Positions 13,801-23,400 of a DNA stretch of 64,000 bases are shown piece by piece. The DNA comes from Lethocerus indicus (lineage: Eukaryota; Arthropoda; Insecta; Hemiptera; Belostomatidae). A program made the translations under genes and the position numbers. The stretch covers positions 39,211,392-39,275,391 of the forward strand of contig JACDQD010000001.1 of assembly GCA_019843655.1 (NCBI GenBank), read 5' to 3'. Numbering within the stretch: position 1 is the first letter of the stretch; the number at the start of each line of letters is the position of its first letter. The notes under the pieces were generated by a model. That model did not search any database. It had not been told where the DNA came from and was given only the letters and a program-made list of their open reading frames with translations.

Positions 13801-16143
13801 ACAAGTAAATACAACTGTATAAATAAATTTATTATATTTCAGAATAATAGACTACAACAAATATTTTACATTTTACCTTTTCTGAATACATAGCGAGTGG
13901 TGCCATAGGATTAATGACTAGCAAACTATTCCCTGCATAAGTATGTATCAAATTAGAAGCATATCTTTGCCTCAATGTATGGAGGATACTGGATTCATTT
14001 AAATACCTCAATTGGATTAAATTTTCACATTTTTCTAGATGTTTTGGATTGGCCTATAACAATAAAATGTTTTATTCCATTAGGAACAAAGAGTTTTAAT
14101 AAAAAACACTTAAAATTGGATATAAAACTAGAATAAAAAACGTGAAAAATATTGAAAATTGCATTTAATAATAAAAATGTGAAAAATCATTTGGATAAAT
14201 TAAATGTTTAAATAAACCATAAATACAATAATAAAATGTGTAAGTACAAGTATAACTAACCCATATTTATATGAATATATACTAGGATAAAACTGGCTAT
14301 TATAAAAATATTTATTTCAATAATTGTGAAACCTCATTTCCGGACCTTTTCTATATCATCTTCATCAACCAATATACTCTCTCCATTACTAAGAAACTGG
14401 ACAGAAGCTTTATTATTAGATGTACTTTGTAGGAATACTTGAGAAAATCCGCCTTGATGTACCAGCCAATACCATTCTGCTTCAACAGACATCAGTTCTT
14501 CACATTTACCCTGTAGAAATATGATTATAATTATCATAATTTATGTGGAAAAAATTATAATAATTAGGTATACAATTAAAATATACTCAACTTACTAATG
14601 TAACATTTGATCTACAACTAGAGCTTCTTTTTAAAGTGCCATATCTAATATTGGAATCATCTAATTTATATACTCGACCATCTGATGAATGTCTACAACT
14701 TAATTCACTCAATTCTGCAACTGGCTGAACCTAAAACCCAACCGTAAGATAAGAGTATAGTATATATCAGTAATATAAATGATGTTAAGATGACATAATG
14801 AATGTCATGACTAAAGATAAAGTAAAGGCTAAAAAAAGCATATTAAATGAATAGAAAAAGTGATAAAGTTTTGATAAGCTAAATTAGAAAATGTTCGAAT
14901 GTCAATATTACACGAACAATGGATATTACCTTTAATGTAACAATATTGCCAGATGACTTAATCATATCAATTACATCTTCACGAGACTTTTTATCAATGG
15001 AAACTCCATTGACTTCAAGCAACTGATCTCCTGGCAATAGTCCTGAGTCATTACAATGTTTTTTCAATGTACCTGGTTCTGCAAATATCACAGGCTTCAT
15101 ATGCAAAACTCCAGATGAATCGCGGTTTACTACCATAGCCTTTTTCAGAGAAAATCCGAAACCATTTTTAGGCGGCAATTGCCTACAAATAGTCAGTGTC
15201 CTGGGTTCTGGAAGGGCTGAAGTCTCGATTTCGGGCAAAGGAAACTCAACATCCAAACCTTGACAATCACCTACAGGACTCAGACTAATCGGTGGTGTAA
15301 CAAAACTACTGTTCGTTGTGGAATCTTCTAGGCTTTCAAAACTTCCATGATTTGTAACAACTGGCGGCGTTAGGAAACTATGAGCTTGGTCCCCACTTCC
15401 GACTGAGGATGTATCCCCGGGGCTTATTATGCAAATATCCCCTTGGCAATCAGAAGTTTTATAAGATGCTGACTGCAATTCACTATACAGCGTATTCTGA
15501 ACGTGTGAACTTGCATCGCGTTCAGAATAATTTCCAACCGAAATTGAAGGATTCGCTGCCAGTTTAAGAATTCCTCTCTTCGGAGGTACTGGAGGCTCGT
15601 ACGGTAATGAGTGGGAAGAAACTGTTGCAGTACGGTTATTTATCGATGCTAAGCTAGCTTCGGAACGAGTTTCAACACTTTCACGGAGTTCAGCTAAAAA
15701 ATTGGCGCTATAATCGGCTGTGATTCCACTAGGAAGCTTGTCTTTGTCTTTTTTCCTGCGGATTTTAAGGGAACGGCGCATCTGTAACATTGTAAATCCG
15801 TGAAAAGATTGCAGAATATGCATGTTTTTATAAGTATAAATATAAAATGGAACAAAATAAGAACACTAATTTTGGGCTGCTTAAATGTTTAATTGATATG
15901 CTTAATATACAATAAAAAACAAGAAATGTAATGTTTCAATAACTAAAAGATGTTTATAGTATTGTAGATGCACATAAACTACACATAAGCCCATGTTACC
16001 TCATCAAGCCTCAACAACTCTTCTGCAGTCATACTCCTCTTTTCTTTCTTTTTATTTTCCTTCTTCTCCCTCTTTTCACTCTTCTTTTTCTCTTTGTCTT
16101 CTTTCACTACTCCCGCGGCTCCTTTCTTAATGAAGTTAAACAT
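1..16143 (-). CDS. Myo18: Unconventional myosin XVIII (full-length isoform), C-terminus beyond window
   Basis: This is a spliced minus-strand gene with 29 coding exons of the full-length form in view (at least 1,869 codons; human MYO18A is about 2,050). Exons, in order of translation: 16000-16143, 14930-15781, 14596-14730, 14346-14510, 13877-14053, 13596-13796, 12341-12493, 9778-9939, 9409-9532, 8968-9196, 8678-8864, 8322-8535, 8001-8163, 7405-7573, 7085-7228, 6744-6977, 6463-6591, 6082-6225, 5762-5851, 3355-3474, 2822-3064, 2425-2579, 2169-2292, 1827-1976, 1417-1582, 901-1154, 618-815, 208-468 and 1-122 (cut by the edge). All phases join without a stop. Domain order is KE-rich, PDZ, motor, IQ-like, coiled coil, which is specific to class XVIII. 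Known family members bind actin and act in Golgi shape, adhesion and muscle, with little or no ATPase activity. The least certain splice sites are the donor at 9408, the acceptor at 9196 (alternative at 9202) and the donors at 14345 and 8677. Confidence 0.93.
4078..4551 (-). CDS. Myo18: Alternative first coding exon of myosin XVIII: tail-only (headless) isoform
   Basis: This 158-codon open segment starts at ATG 4551 ([18 protein letters not shown]) and ends in phase 0 at donor GTATTT (4072-4077). An in-frame TAA sits 3 bases before the ATG (4555-4557) and no good acceptor precedes it, so it must be a first coding exon. Exon 5762-5851 also ends in phase 0, and its protein continues directly into 3355-3474 as in vertebrate MYO18A, so this exon is skipped in the full-length form. 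Spliced to 3474, it gives a rod-only protein with a Ser/Arg-rich, basic, non-coiled-coil head. The unique segment matches nothing I recognise. The design recalls the Drosophila Mhc internal-promoter product Myosin Rod Protein. Confidence 0.72.
4552..5238 (-). promoter_or_regulatory. Putative internal promoter region for the headless myosin XVIII isoform
   Basis: This is the stretch immediately upstream, on the minus strand, of the alternative start at 4551. It must hold the start site if the 158-aa exon is a true first exon. It is AT-rich, and I see no clear TATA box or initiator that I would defend. Open frames here on either strand are short and not coding-like. Confidence 0.35.
5239..5613. 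repeat. Fold-back element (long inverted repeat) in a myosin intron
   Basis: Bases 5239-5377 and 5401-5540 are near-perfect reverse complements of about 139 bp each, with only a few mismatches or small indels, around a 23-bp spacer. A third segment, 5557-5613, is the reverse complement of about 5369-5425 (spacer plus inner ends), so the array is arm, spacer, arm', then an inverted copy of the centre. It has no coding capacity. It is probably a MITE or fold-back insertion that rearranged. It sits in the intron between tail exon 5762-5851 and the internal first exon. Confidence 0.85.
6082..6591 (-). CDS. Myo18: Myosin XVIII neck: IQ-like motifs and head-tail junction
   Basis: There are two exons, 6463-6591 and 6082-6225. 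The first ends [18 protein letters not shown], a recognisable IQ-type light-chain or calmodulin site with Q, RG and R in register. The second holds [12 protein letters not shown], a weaker IQ, followed by [15 protein letters not shown], the conserved W-rich segment that ends the lever and starts the coiled coil in class II and XVIII myosins. Donor GTATTG at 6462 keeps phase 0 with the next exon. An upstream GTAAGG would break the frame. Confidence 0.88.
6463..14730 (-). CDS. Myo18: Myosin XVIII motor domain exons
   Basis: The head starts with a short SH3-like piece (14346-14510) and the conserved [20 protein letters not shown] motif (13877-14053). The P-loop reads GRSGSGKTT (13596-13796) in place of the usual GESGAGKT. 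Switch I reads [10 protein letters not shown] (12341-12493) in place of NxNSSRFGK. Switch II reads VVDCPGWQ (8678-8864), so the DIxGFE motif is lost as in other class XVIII myosins. FVHCLLP (7085-7228) is the HCLxP motif of the lower 50-kDa region, and [21 protein letters not shown] in shortened form (exon 6744-6977) is the converter start. Nucleotide may bind but hydrolysis is probably weak or absent, by family analogy. The motor is split by two large introns, 9940-12340 and 12494-13595. Confidence 0.9.
9940..12340. other. Large myosin XVIII intron, no coding sequence seen
   Basis: This 2.4-kb AT-rich intron lies inside the motor domain, between the switch I exon and the next. It holds a (TA)n run at about 10768-10802. 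The open frames here (10636-10851, 11614-11847) are low-complexity or lack splice support. Near 11358 the text resembles part of the motor exon at 8822-8881 (a CACAACTAGAACAGAACT segment, then CTCCTGTTCAAAAT), which suggests a small decayed duplicate. Confidence 0.5.
10768..10802. repeat. (TA)n microsatellite
   Basis: A run of about 17 TA units inside the 2.4-kb myosin intron. Confidence 0.9.
12494..13595. other. Myosin XVIII intron between P-loop and switch I exons
   Basis: This is 1.1 kb of AT-rich sequence with no open reading frame of note, no repeat and no RNA structure that I could recognise. Confidence 0.5.
14930..15781 (-). CDS. Myo18: Myosin XVIII exon 2: linker and PDZ domain
   Basis: This 284-codon exon begins with a basic stretch ([14 protein letters not shown]), then a Ser/Thr-rich, presumably disordered linker with a proline-rich [11 protein letters not shown] motif. 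It ends with a PDZ domain starting at [19 protein letters not shown], which carries a GFGF carboxylate-binding loop. The [16 protein letters not shown] core is the standard PDZ strand-turn pattern. The domain finishes in exon 3 (14596-14730). A PDZ domain ahead of a myosin head is known only in class XVIII, so this exon fixes the identity. Partners cannot be told from sequence. Confidence 0.93.
16000..16143 (-). CDS. Myo18: Myosin XVIII first coding exon: KE-rich N-terminus
   Basis: This exon encodes 48 residues starting [11 protein letters not shown], followed by a dense run of Lys and Glu and then [12 protein letters not shown]. Myosin XVIIIa long isoforms begin in the same way (MFN, a KE-rich stretch, then a MSAAEL-type motif), and in vertebrates this segment contributes to ATP-independent actin binding. 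A TTTCAG acceptor lies 20 bases upstream of the ATG (16164-16166), so a non-coding 5' exon must lie further right, between 16.2 and about 20 kb. I could not place it. Confidence 0.9.
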
Positions 16144-16261
16144 AATTTACAATTTTAACAAACCTGAAAATTAAACATGACTTAGTGCTCAAAACAAACA
16201 ACATTTTTCACTAAATTACACTTAGATTAGTTCTTTCTATACACTTGTAAAGTGAAAACTG

Positions 16262-18535
16262 CTCTAGTAACACAGGAAAGCTCAAATGTCCTATACACAA
16301 TGAAGTAACATTGCTTTGATGAATACTGTCCACCTAACCTCAAAAACACAACAGTAACAAGTGTGTAGAAAACCTATAATTGAAGTTGGTACTATTTCAT
16401 GCACAAATAAATGAAAACATAAGGGATTTTAATTTTATTAGTTTCATTTCTTACAGAAGAATTGTGGCTCCTAAACGTTTATGATAAAGATAAGAAAACA
16501 TAATTTCCAAATAGAAATATACTAAAATCCTCGCAAATAACACCTGAAAACGTATAAAACCTATAAGAATTCAAGCACCGACTGCTCATCACCGCACTGA
16601 GGTTACAAGAGTTATAACAACAATCATAAAAATCGGTCAAATAATCAACGCCAAATTGAAAAAATAAAATGTTTCGCAGTCAAACGATGTTGCCCGAATG
16701 TAAGTTTGGCCCTTAAAAACGGCAGAATTTAAATAAATACCGAATCAATATTAAGTGGGTGTTACCTCTCCAGAAAACAGGGAATGGAAAACAAGCGAGG
16801 CGTCAACTGTCATTATCTCTCCGAAAACAAAAATTCTTTCACTCCCTGCCCTCGGTTTGCGTCTTCCACGAGTTAATCAAATTATAAATGTCCGGACGTA
16901 GATTCATGACAAACAAAAGTCACGTCTCACGGGGTCCCGTACTGTCCTACGTTGTCAGAAACTTGAATAAGTCAAGTTCCGCAAAATCCAAAGAGGTAGG
17001 GCCCGACATTTAAAATTGTCGGCCGGCCGGTTCAAAACCAGAAACCACCCGAAGGTAACGCCCACTGCCGTTCGAAGGAATATACAATGAATAAAGCAGT
17101 GCTGGAGGCTCAAAATTCGATCGGAATTGGATTGGAAAAATGAAATATTAAGGGCGATTAAAGTAAGGGAGAAATGTTTTCAGAAATCGGCCGAAAAATA
17201 AACAAAATACGACTCCGACTAAGAAGCCCCTCCCCAACAAAAAATGATAATGTAATCTATAAAATAGAAAAATAGGTTAAACTTGGTTTGTGATTAATTC
17301 GCCTCCAATTAAATTAACTTCGCGACTCCAGCAAACACCGAAAATTACATAATCGTGTATATATTAAATTAAAAATAACAAAAATACTAACGTTATATAA
17401 ATGGAATACGTTGCTGTAAATAATAAACTTTAAATTTTGATTAGGTACCAGTCCTAATAACAAAGGGAAGCTCCGATGTCCTGTATGCAATGAAGAAATA
17501 TTGCTCTGATGAATATTGTCCGCTCACCTTAGAAATAACGACAGTAACAACTGTGAACAAAACCGGTAATCGCAAGCTGATACTATTATGTGCATCATTG
17601 AACGATAACAAAGGATTTTCACTTTATTAGCTCCATTTCTTAAAGAAGAAATGTACAAAAATCAAAACATTACAAGTTATCTTGAGTACTCTGTGAGGTA
17701 AAAATTTCTGTTTAAAGTTAGCCAAATCATTACGAGTCTATTGAAAATAACAAAGACCCGTGTATTTATAAGTTTAATTAGCGTTCTTATTGAATTAGAT
17801 TAAATTTTTTGTTTTAGTTTCTTACATTTGGAAGTTAATATTAACATTAACAGTAGGCATTATATTAGAAGCAACATTTAAATGATGGAATATACAGCGT
17901 TTAATTTTTGGGATTTGTAACTCGTACTAGAATATTCTAGAGGCTAACGGAATAGAAATGATATACATTGCCATAAATAATAAACTTAAAAGTTTGACAT
18001 CGGGAAAGTGCCCTAATAATAAACGAAAGTTCTAACGTCTTATGTCAAATGAAATAATAGTATGCAATAATTGCTACTGTTCACGTAACCTCAAAAACAC
18101 GGCAGTAACAAGTGTGCAGAAAACCTATAATTGAAAGCTGATACTATTTCATGCACCAATAAATGAAAACCTAAAGGATTTTCACTTTATCATTTCCATT
18201 TCTTACAGAAGAAATGTGCAAAAAACAAAATATTACGTTATCTTTAGTATTATACGAGAATTTCAAATTTAAATGTTTGATCATTATCAATATAAGGATA
18301 AAAATTTATGTTTAAAACTGTTTAATTATAGTTGTTGAATTGGATTAAATTAAATGTTTTGGTTATTTATATTTGGTAGTTAATATTAACATTAACATTG
18401 AGCATAATATTAGACGCAATATTTAAATGATGATACAGCATTCAAATTTTGTAATTTGTAACTCGTATTAGAATATTTTGTAGACAATGAAATAAATAAT
18501 AAACTTTAAAGTTTGATTTAGGAAAGATTAATGAT
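16262..18535. repeat. Dispersed/tandem diverged repeat of about 0.55 kb, three or more copies
   Basis: Similar sequence recurs at about 16265-16470 (partial), 17398-17955 and 17956-18490, with the start of another copy at about 18485-18535. Landmarks shared by the copies include AATAATAAACTT, CAGTAACAA, GGATTTTCACTTTAT, AGTTAATATTAACATTAAC and TTTGTAACTCGTA. The two full copies are head-to-tail; the first is separated from them by about 0.9 kb of unrelated DNA. No protein is encoded. It lies between the myosin XVIII start and the start of gene 3, and part of it may be transcribed within the myosin 5' untranslated intron. Confidence 0.75.
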
Positions 18536-18713
18536 ATTTCATGCCTTCGCAGACCACCAAACAGTTATTCCAAGCTGGCCAACTTGGCTTGAAGTTAACT
18601 TTCTACTAATTACAATGGGACATTTAGTTACTTCTATTGGGTTCCCAATTAGAAGTGATGCAGAATTTGTCTTAAGCTATGCCGGTTTCGGGTTCTCACT
18701 GAAATAGGTTTCA

Positions 18714-18816
18714 GATGGCAACATCATGAGGCTTACGTGTCTAGATGGCAACATCATGAGGCTCACGTGTCTAGATGGCAACATCATGAGGCTTACGTGT
18801 CTAGATGGCAACATCT
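18714..18816. repeat. 30-bp minisatellite, 3.4 copies
   Basis: The unit GATGGCAACATCATGAGGCT followed by TACGTGTCTA starts at 18714, 18744, 18774 and 18804 (the last is truncated). Copies are identical except for one T-to-C change in the second, which turns TACGTG into CACGTG. Each full unit carries an ACGTG core. Confidence 0.92.
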
Positions 18817-20270
18817 AGCTTAAGACTGAATAGACGAGTGGAATCAGAAAATCTCTGACTTTATGCATACGACAAAGCTGAAGTTAAACCATTGAAATTG
18901 ACGCTTTTTTCCCTAAGTGATCAAAAATTAAACGTCAACCGAATTTTTTCGTGTATTTTGCAATTTGTACACTGGCCTGAGTTACTGGAAGCAGCGAAGA
19001 GGCCTAATTTCTGAGCTAAATATAATTCAGGGTTCCATCTGAAAAGTTTCGTCTTAAAAATAACTTTTGTTATCATATAGCACGGTATTTGTTTCAGGAG
19101 TAAACGGATGAAATCATAAAAATATTAATAAATGCTCCGCATCGAATAAAACGTTAATTTTTTTACCTCATTATTTTTCAAACTCCTGTAATATTCATTT
19201 AAGACAATAAAATATGCATGGAAAATGTAGTGTCACTTGAGTTAATCCTCTTTTAATCGATTCAAATTTAGTATTGACTGAAATTTCGGTCCGTTGATTT
19301 GGAATCGAAGTCTGGGCCAAACGCGTATTTTCACATTAATTGGGGAAATAAATATTTGTAATGTGCAAAGTGCAGCGGTTTGAAATGTTATCACTAAAAA
19401 ATAAAGCAACGAGGAACAGTTTAGAGAGAGGAGCTTATCGAAATAAGCAGAACAATGAAGGAATGAAACGTCTCGCAAATACTGTAGAATAGTCTAGATT
19501 TATACGAAATCCATTCTCAATTTTTGACTGTTGTTTACCGCACTATATAGAACTAAAACCGGAGTATTATAGCGCCATCGGCCAGTCGTGTACCGAAGTC
19601 AAATGGTTCCGAGTATCGGGTGAGGCCCTAGTTTCTTGTAGAAGAACGATGTTTCAATATTCCGCCGGAACTAAGCCCTCGGGATTTTAAAAACTCAGTT
19701 TTCCCACGGTTTAGACGTATTTATACGCTACACCCCAGTAGCCAAACCGGTGTCTCAATAGACGACGCAAAACGAGGAAAAGTACGGCCATTCACTGGGA
19801 GGAACCGACAGAATGATGAAAAAATAATTTACTTCACTTCTATTCACTTTTAAGAACCAGTCGCCTAGCTGCATCGAGAGCAAAATTAAAACGGAGCCAT
19901 AGACGAGAGATCGGACTAAAAAACAGAAATAACTGCCCCAATAACCATAAAAGGTGTACACGAACATTGTAAGAAAAGTGTTCGTTGATAAATGATGGCT
20001 CATAAGACGAGAACGGTCATTGTTGTTTCAACAGCGGTGTCACCCCTCGAGACAAATGCGGACGGGCTCAAATCACGGCCGGTATTGCAGAAGATTGGCG
20101 GATAATGTCAGAGGGCGGTAAGTTTCGACGCCTCTGATGCAACAGCGCCCCGTCCGCCTTTTCGACGAATATAGCCGGGCGTTTATTATTCGATTCTGTG
20201 AATCACGTCACTTTTTTCGTGGCCAGGATGAAAATAGACGAGGGGCCGGAGGAAAGAAACGGAGCCGGGC
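18817..20270. other. Intergenic, upstream of gene 3
   Basis: No gene is seen here. AT-rich to about 19.5 kb, then G+C and CpG rise towards the start of gene 3. Open frames at 19242-19478 and 19755-20003 on the minus strand have no coding character. Confidence 0.4.
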
Positions 20271-20335
20271 TCAGTTGGCCAGTCGAACTAGCCTAGAGAG
20301 GAGCTCGAGGAGACCGCAAAACCGACAAAAACAAG
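20271..20335 (+). promoter_or_regulatory. Candidate initiator and 5' untranslated region of the CG45076-like gene
   Basis: An arthropod-type initiator core TCAGT lies at 20271-20275, about 63 bases before the ATG. The leader is purine-rich and has no upstream ATG after this point. No TATA box is visible at the expected distance. The assignment is by motif only. Confidence 0.25.
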
Positions 20336-20410
20336 ATGGTTTACGAATCCGATTTTTACACAACCCGCAGGCCCTACACACGCCCCACCGTCACTTCCTA
20401 CTCTGTCACG
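20336..20410 (+). CDS. CG45076-like gene, shared first coding exon
   Basis: The ATG at 20336 is followed by [22 protein letters not shown] and a clean GTAAGA donor at 20411. It is short, aromatic- and Arg-rich, and ends in phase 0, so it can join either 23883 or 25630. All predicted isoforms share these 25 residues. Confidence 0.8.
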
Positions 20411-23400
20411 GTAAGACAAATTATCGACAAACAACGTAGGATGTTATGAACAAAAAAATTTAAATTAATTTTTTTAAATTAAAAATAATGGTCGAGGGTG
20501 CCCGAAAGTGGAAGGAGGTCTCCGTCTTACTACTTTCGGATACCCCTGATACGGGGACTTCTTTTCGTTTTCTTTTTTTCTATTTCTTTATTCGAATGCA
20601 TGTAAAGTTCAGGTATCATAACCAGAATAACGTGTTGTTCCGTTTTGGCACCGTCGGTAGAAGTGGGACTGGAATCCCTACGAGTCAGGACGGCGGATGC
20701 GAGGACTCCGCTAAATTTCCACCGGAATTAAAATTTTCCGGCCGATTATTACACGCGTTCGGGCACTTGGCTACCCGGGCGTCTGCTATGAAATTCGAAC
20801 TTTAAATTTGCACGGAGCCGGCGATCGACGACGGCTCGTAAGAGACCTTGTGCTCATGCAGGATAGGAAAGCTGTATAGTCCAGCATGATACCTAGTCGC
20901 GGTCGGTCAAAAATAATGGATTTTTAAGCAAATCGATTCGAGCTTTACATTAGCAGAGATAAACCTTACACAGATTTTGAATACTGATGAAAAATATTCC
21001 GGCACTATTATCACTGTGCCGGTATCGCTCAGCAAAGTAGTTAACTGGCGCTCAGAATCGCGACAGAATGAAAACAATTCCGTATTTTGTATTCATCCGT
21101 AAATATTATTCCCGTAAAAAATCATGTTCGCAATGATTTTTACTTCGGGACAGAATTAGACCGCGTTCTCTGCCAAGAAATGGTTCCGCTCATTAAACCG
21201 CAGGTTTTTGCACAATTCTTCTAAATCCGTCCGCGCGTGTTCCAAAGAGTTGGAGGGGTAAAATGGCGAACGGAGCAGGAGCACCTTCGTGCCAAGAATG
21301 CGGGTCTAGAGTTACTCTCCGGGCCAAATATAGACGCGCATATATGGGCAGGTCTAGGTACCACCCCTCCCCCACGATTCAGGACTGCCCGACGTCTATT
21401 TCAGTTTCTGAATTGCTCGCTATTTCCACGGAGAGGCGATTTTTCCGGGCGGTAACCGCCTCACGGAAAATCCACGCATCGCTCCTCCACGACCGGTCAA
21501 AGAACCGGGGCGCGACCGTTCGCCTCCTCTGTTATTTTTAAACGTCGAACAGAGTTCAAACGCTCATGCCAATGTCAAAGCCGAACATTGTCCCCGCTTT
21601 GACGATGAGTCGGGTACATTTCGCATCGGCTCTCTACATTATCTCCGTCACTGTTTTCGACGCCACTAGCCGAACAGCCTTCTGTCCGGGCCATATGTAT
21701 GCACTAGGGAACCGATCATGTTCCGACACATATAAAACATTTCATAGCGATTCCATCACATCATATAATGCGAAGCGAATCCAAACATCCCCCCGAGTCC
21801 ATCCCAGACCGTTCCTAAATGAAGCTTCGGGATGCCAACGGTAGCCTTTGCATTTGGGAAATGACGTCTTCGCATTTACATGACGTTTACACGTCGTTGT
21901 TAATGAAGTTTATTACACAGCTATCCCAAGTCGTCTGACCTAACCGACACGACGAGGAGCTTCATGCACGAATGATGCTCAAAAAAACTTGAAGTTTGCA
22001 GGTAACTTCCTTGGGGTGTGTCGCGAGGGTTTGGAATACCACCAGTCGCACAACTTTCTCACAAATATAATGCTGGCGGGGCGGTTCCTCCCGTTCGGGT
22101 TTCTCGGCCATTCGGGTGGAGACGAAACGATTCGCTCGAGGGACGATTTATATTTCATACGAATGCAATATAAATGGCCACAGTGACCAGGGCATGGGAC
22201 AAAGTCGCTCGAGAGATTGGCGTTAAAATCGATCGAAACGCGTTCGCTAAAAGAAATAGTAGGCGTAGAAAAAGTGCTCTAGCGGTCGGGCCGAAGTAAG
22301 AATAGATTCGGTCGTGAAACTGACGATTTCGACAAGGCGCCTTTTTGGACCGTCTATTTAAAGCCACGGTCTACCGGCCGTTTCTTCAACGGTTTTTATC
22401 TTTCGATTCCACTTCCACATTCCGCGATTTTCAAACCGTTGTTTGCCCTTATCCAGAGAAGGGAGATCCCGTGGGAGAAGCTGCCGACCGTTCCCAGACC
22501 GAGTCAAGTTCAAGACCCGTTTACCGTCTACGGCTCGACCGGTATCTACGGCCAGCGCCAACCCAACAGACACAGGCGGATTCTTTTACACTCCATGCCT
22601 TCCTTCAGATACTATTAGCGCTCCCCGCAAATAAAGCCTAACCTCGGGAAACGTAGTATTTTAACACAGCGCTTACATGCGTTCTTAACACATTAAACAA
22701 TCAAAACGACATGTATTAACAATTCTCGGTCGGATTATTATTTGTAGCTGTTTATTTGAGCACTAATGCTGAATTTGAGTAGCCACCTCTGGATAACAGA
22801 CGGTCGAATCCTCTTTTCCCCGGTAACACTGAATTGTCATCATCAAACCTGCTATTCATCACCGCCGAAATTAACTTTCCTGGAATTGTTTTTAAAATCA
22901 TTCATTAATCTTCGGTCGTCGGATGGAGCCTTTGGGCGGTACTCCAGTGCGTACGAAAGGCGATACATGTAGGACATTCTAAATTTGCTTCGAATTGGGG
23001 GGGAAAAAAAAGAGTGTGGAAACAAAATGGCCGCGGGTTCGTAAGAGGGGGGGGGTTCTTGAAAGCGGTCCTGGTTTGCGAAATCATTGCGAAACGCGAT
23101 AATCCCACCCCGTCCATCACTCTCTCGCCGTCTACGAATATAATGGAAACGTTACAAAAATAACACCGGAACATAATATCGCGGGGTCTGCCGTCGGTCC
23201 CCTCGAGGCAGAGGAGAGTCAGACCGGCCGATCATGCCGAGGGAAAGAAATGAACAAATACGACTAATATCCGGTCTTCGGTATTAAATACGAAGTTTTT
23301 TTATATTGTCAGACGCATCATTATAATAATACAGACGTTATTTTTAATCCTATCGTGTTTCTCGCTCCCATTCAATGGGTCGTGCCCCACGCACAGGGCA

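Noticed and set aside
18714..18816. Short regular repeats resembling a CRISPR array
   Set aside because: The units are contiguous with no spacers and the window is eukaryotic. It is a minisatellite.
21193..22641. Cluster of open frames of 60-98 aa in the first intron of gene 3
   Set aside because: CpG-rich DNA has few stops. Frames overlap on opposite strands and encode no recognisable motif.
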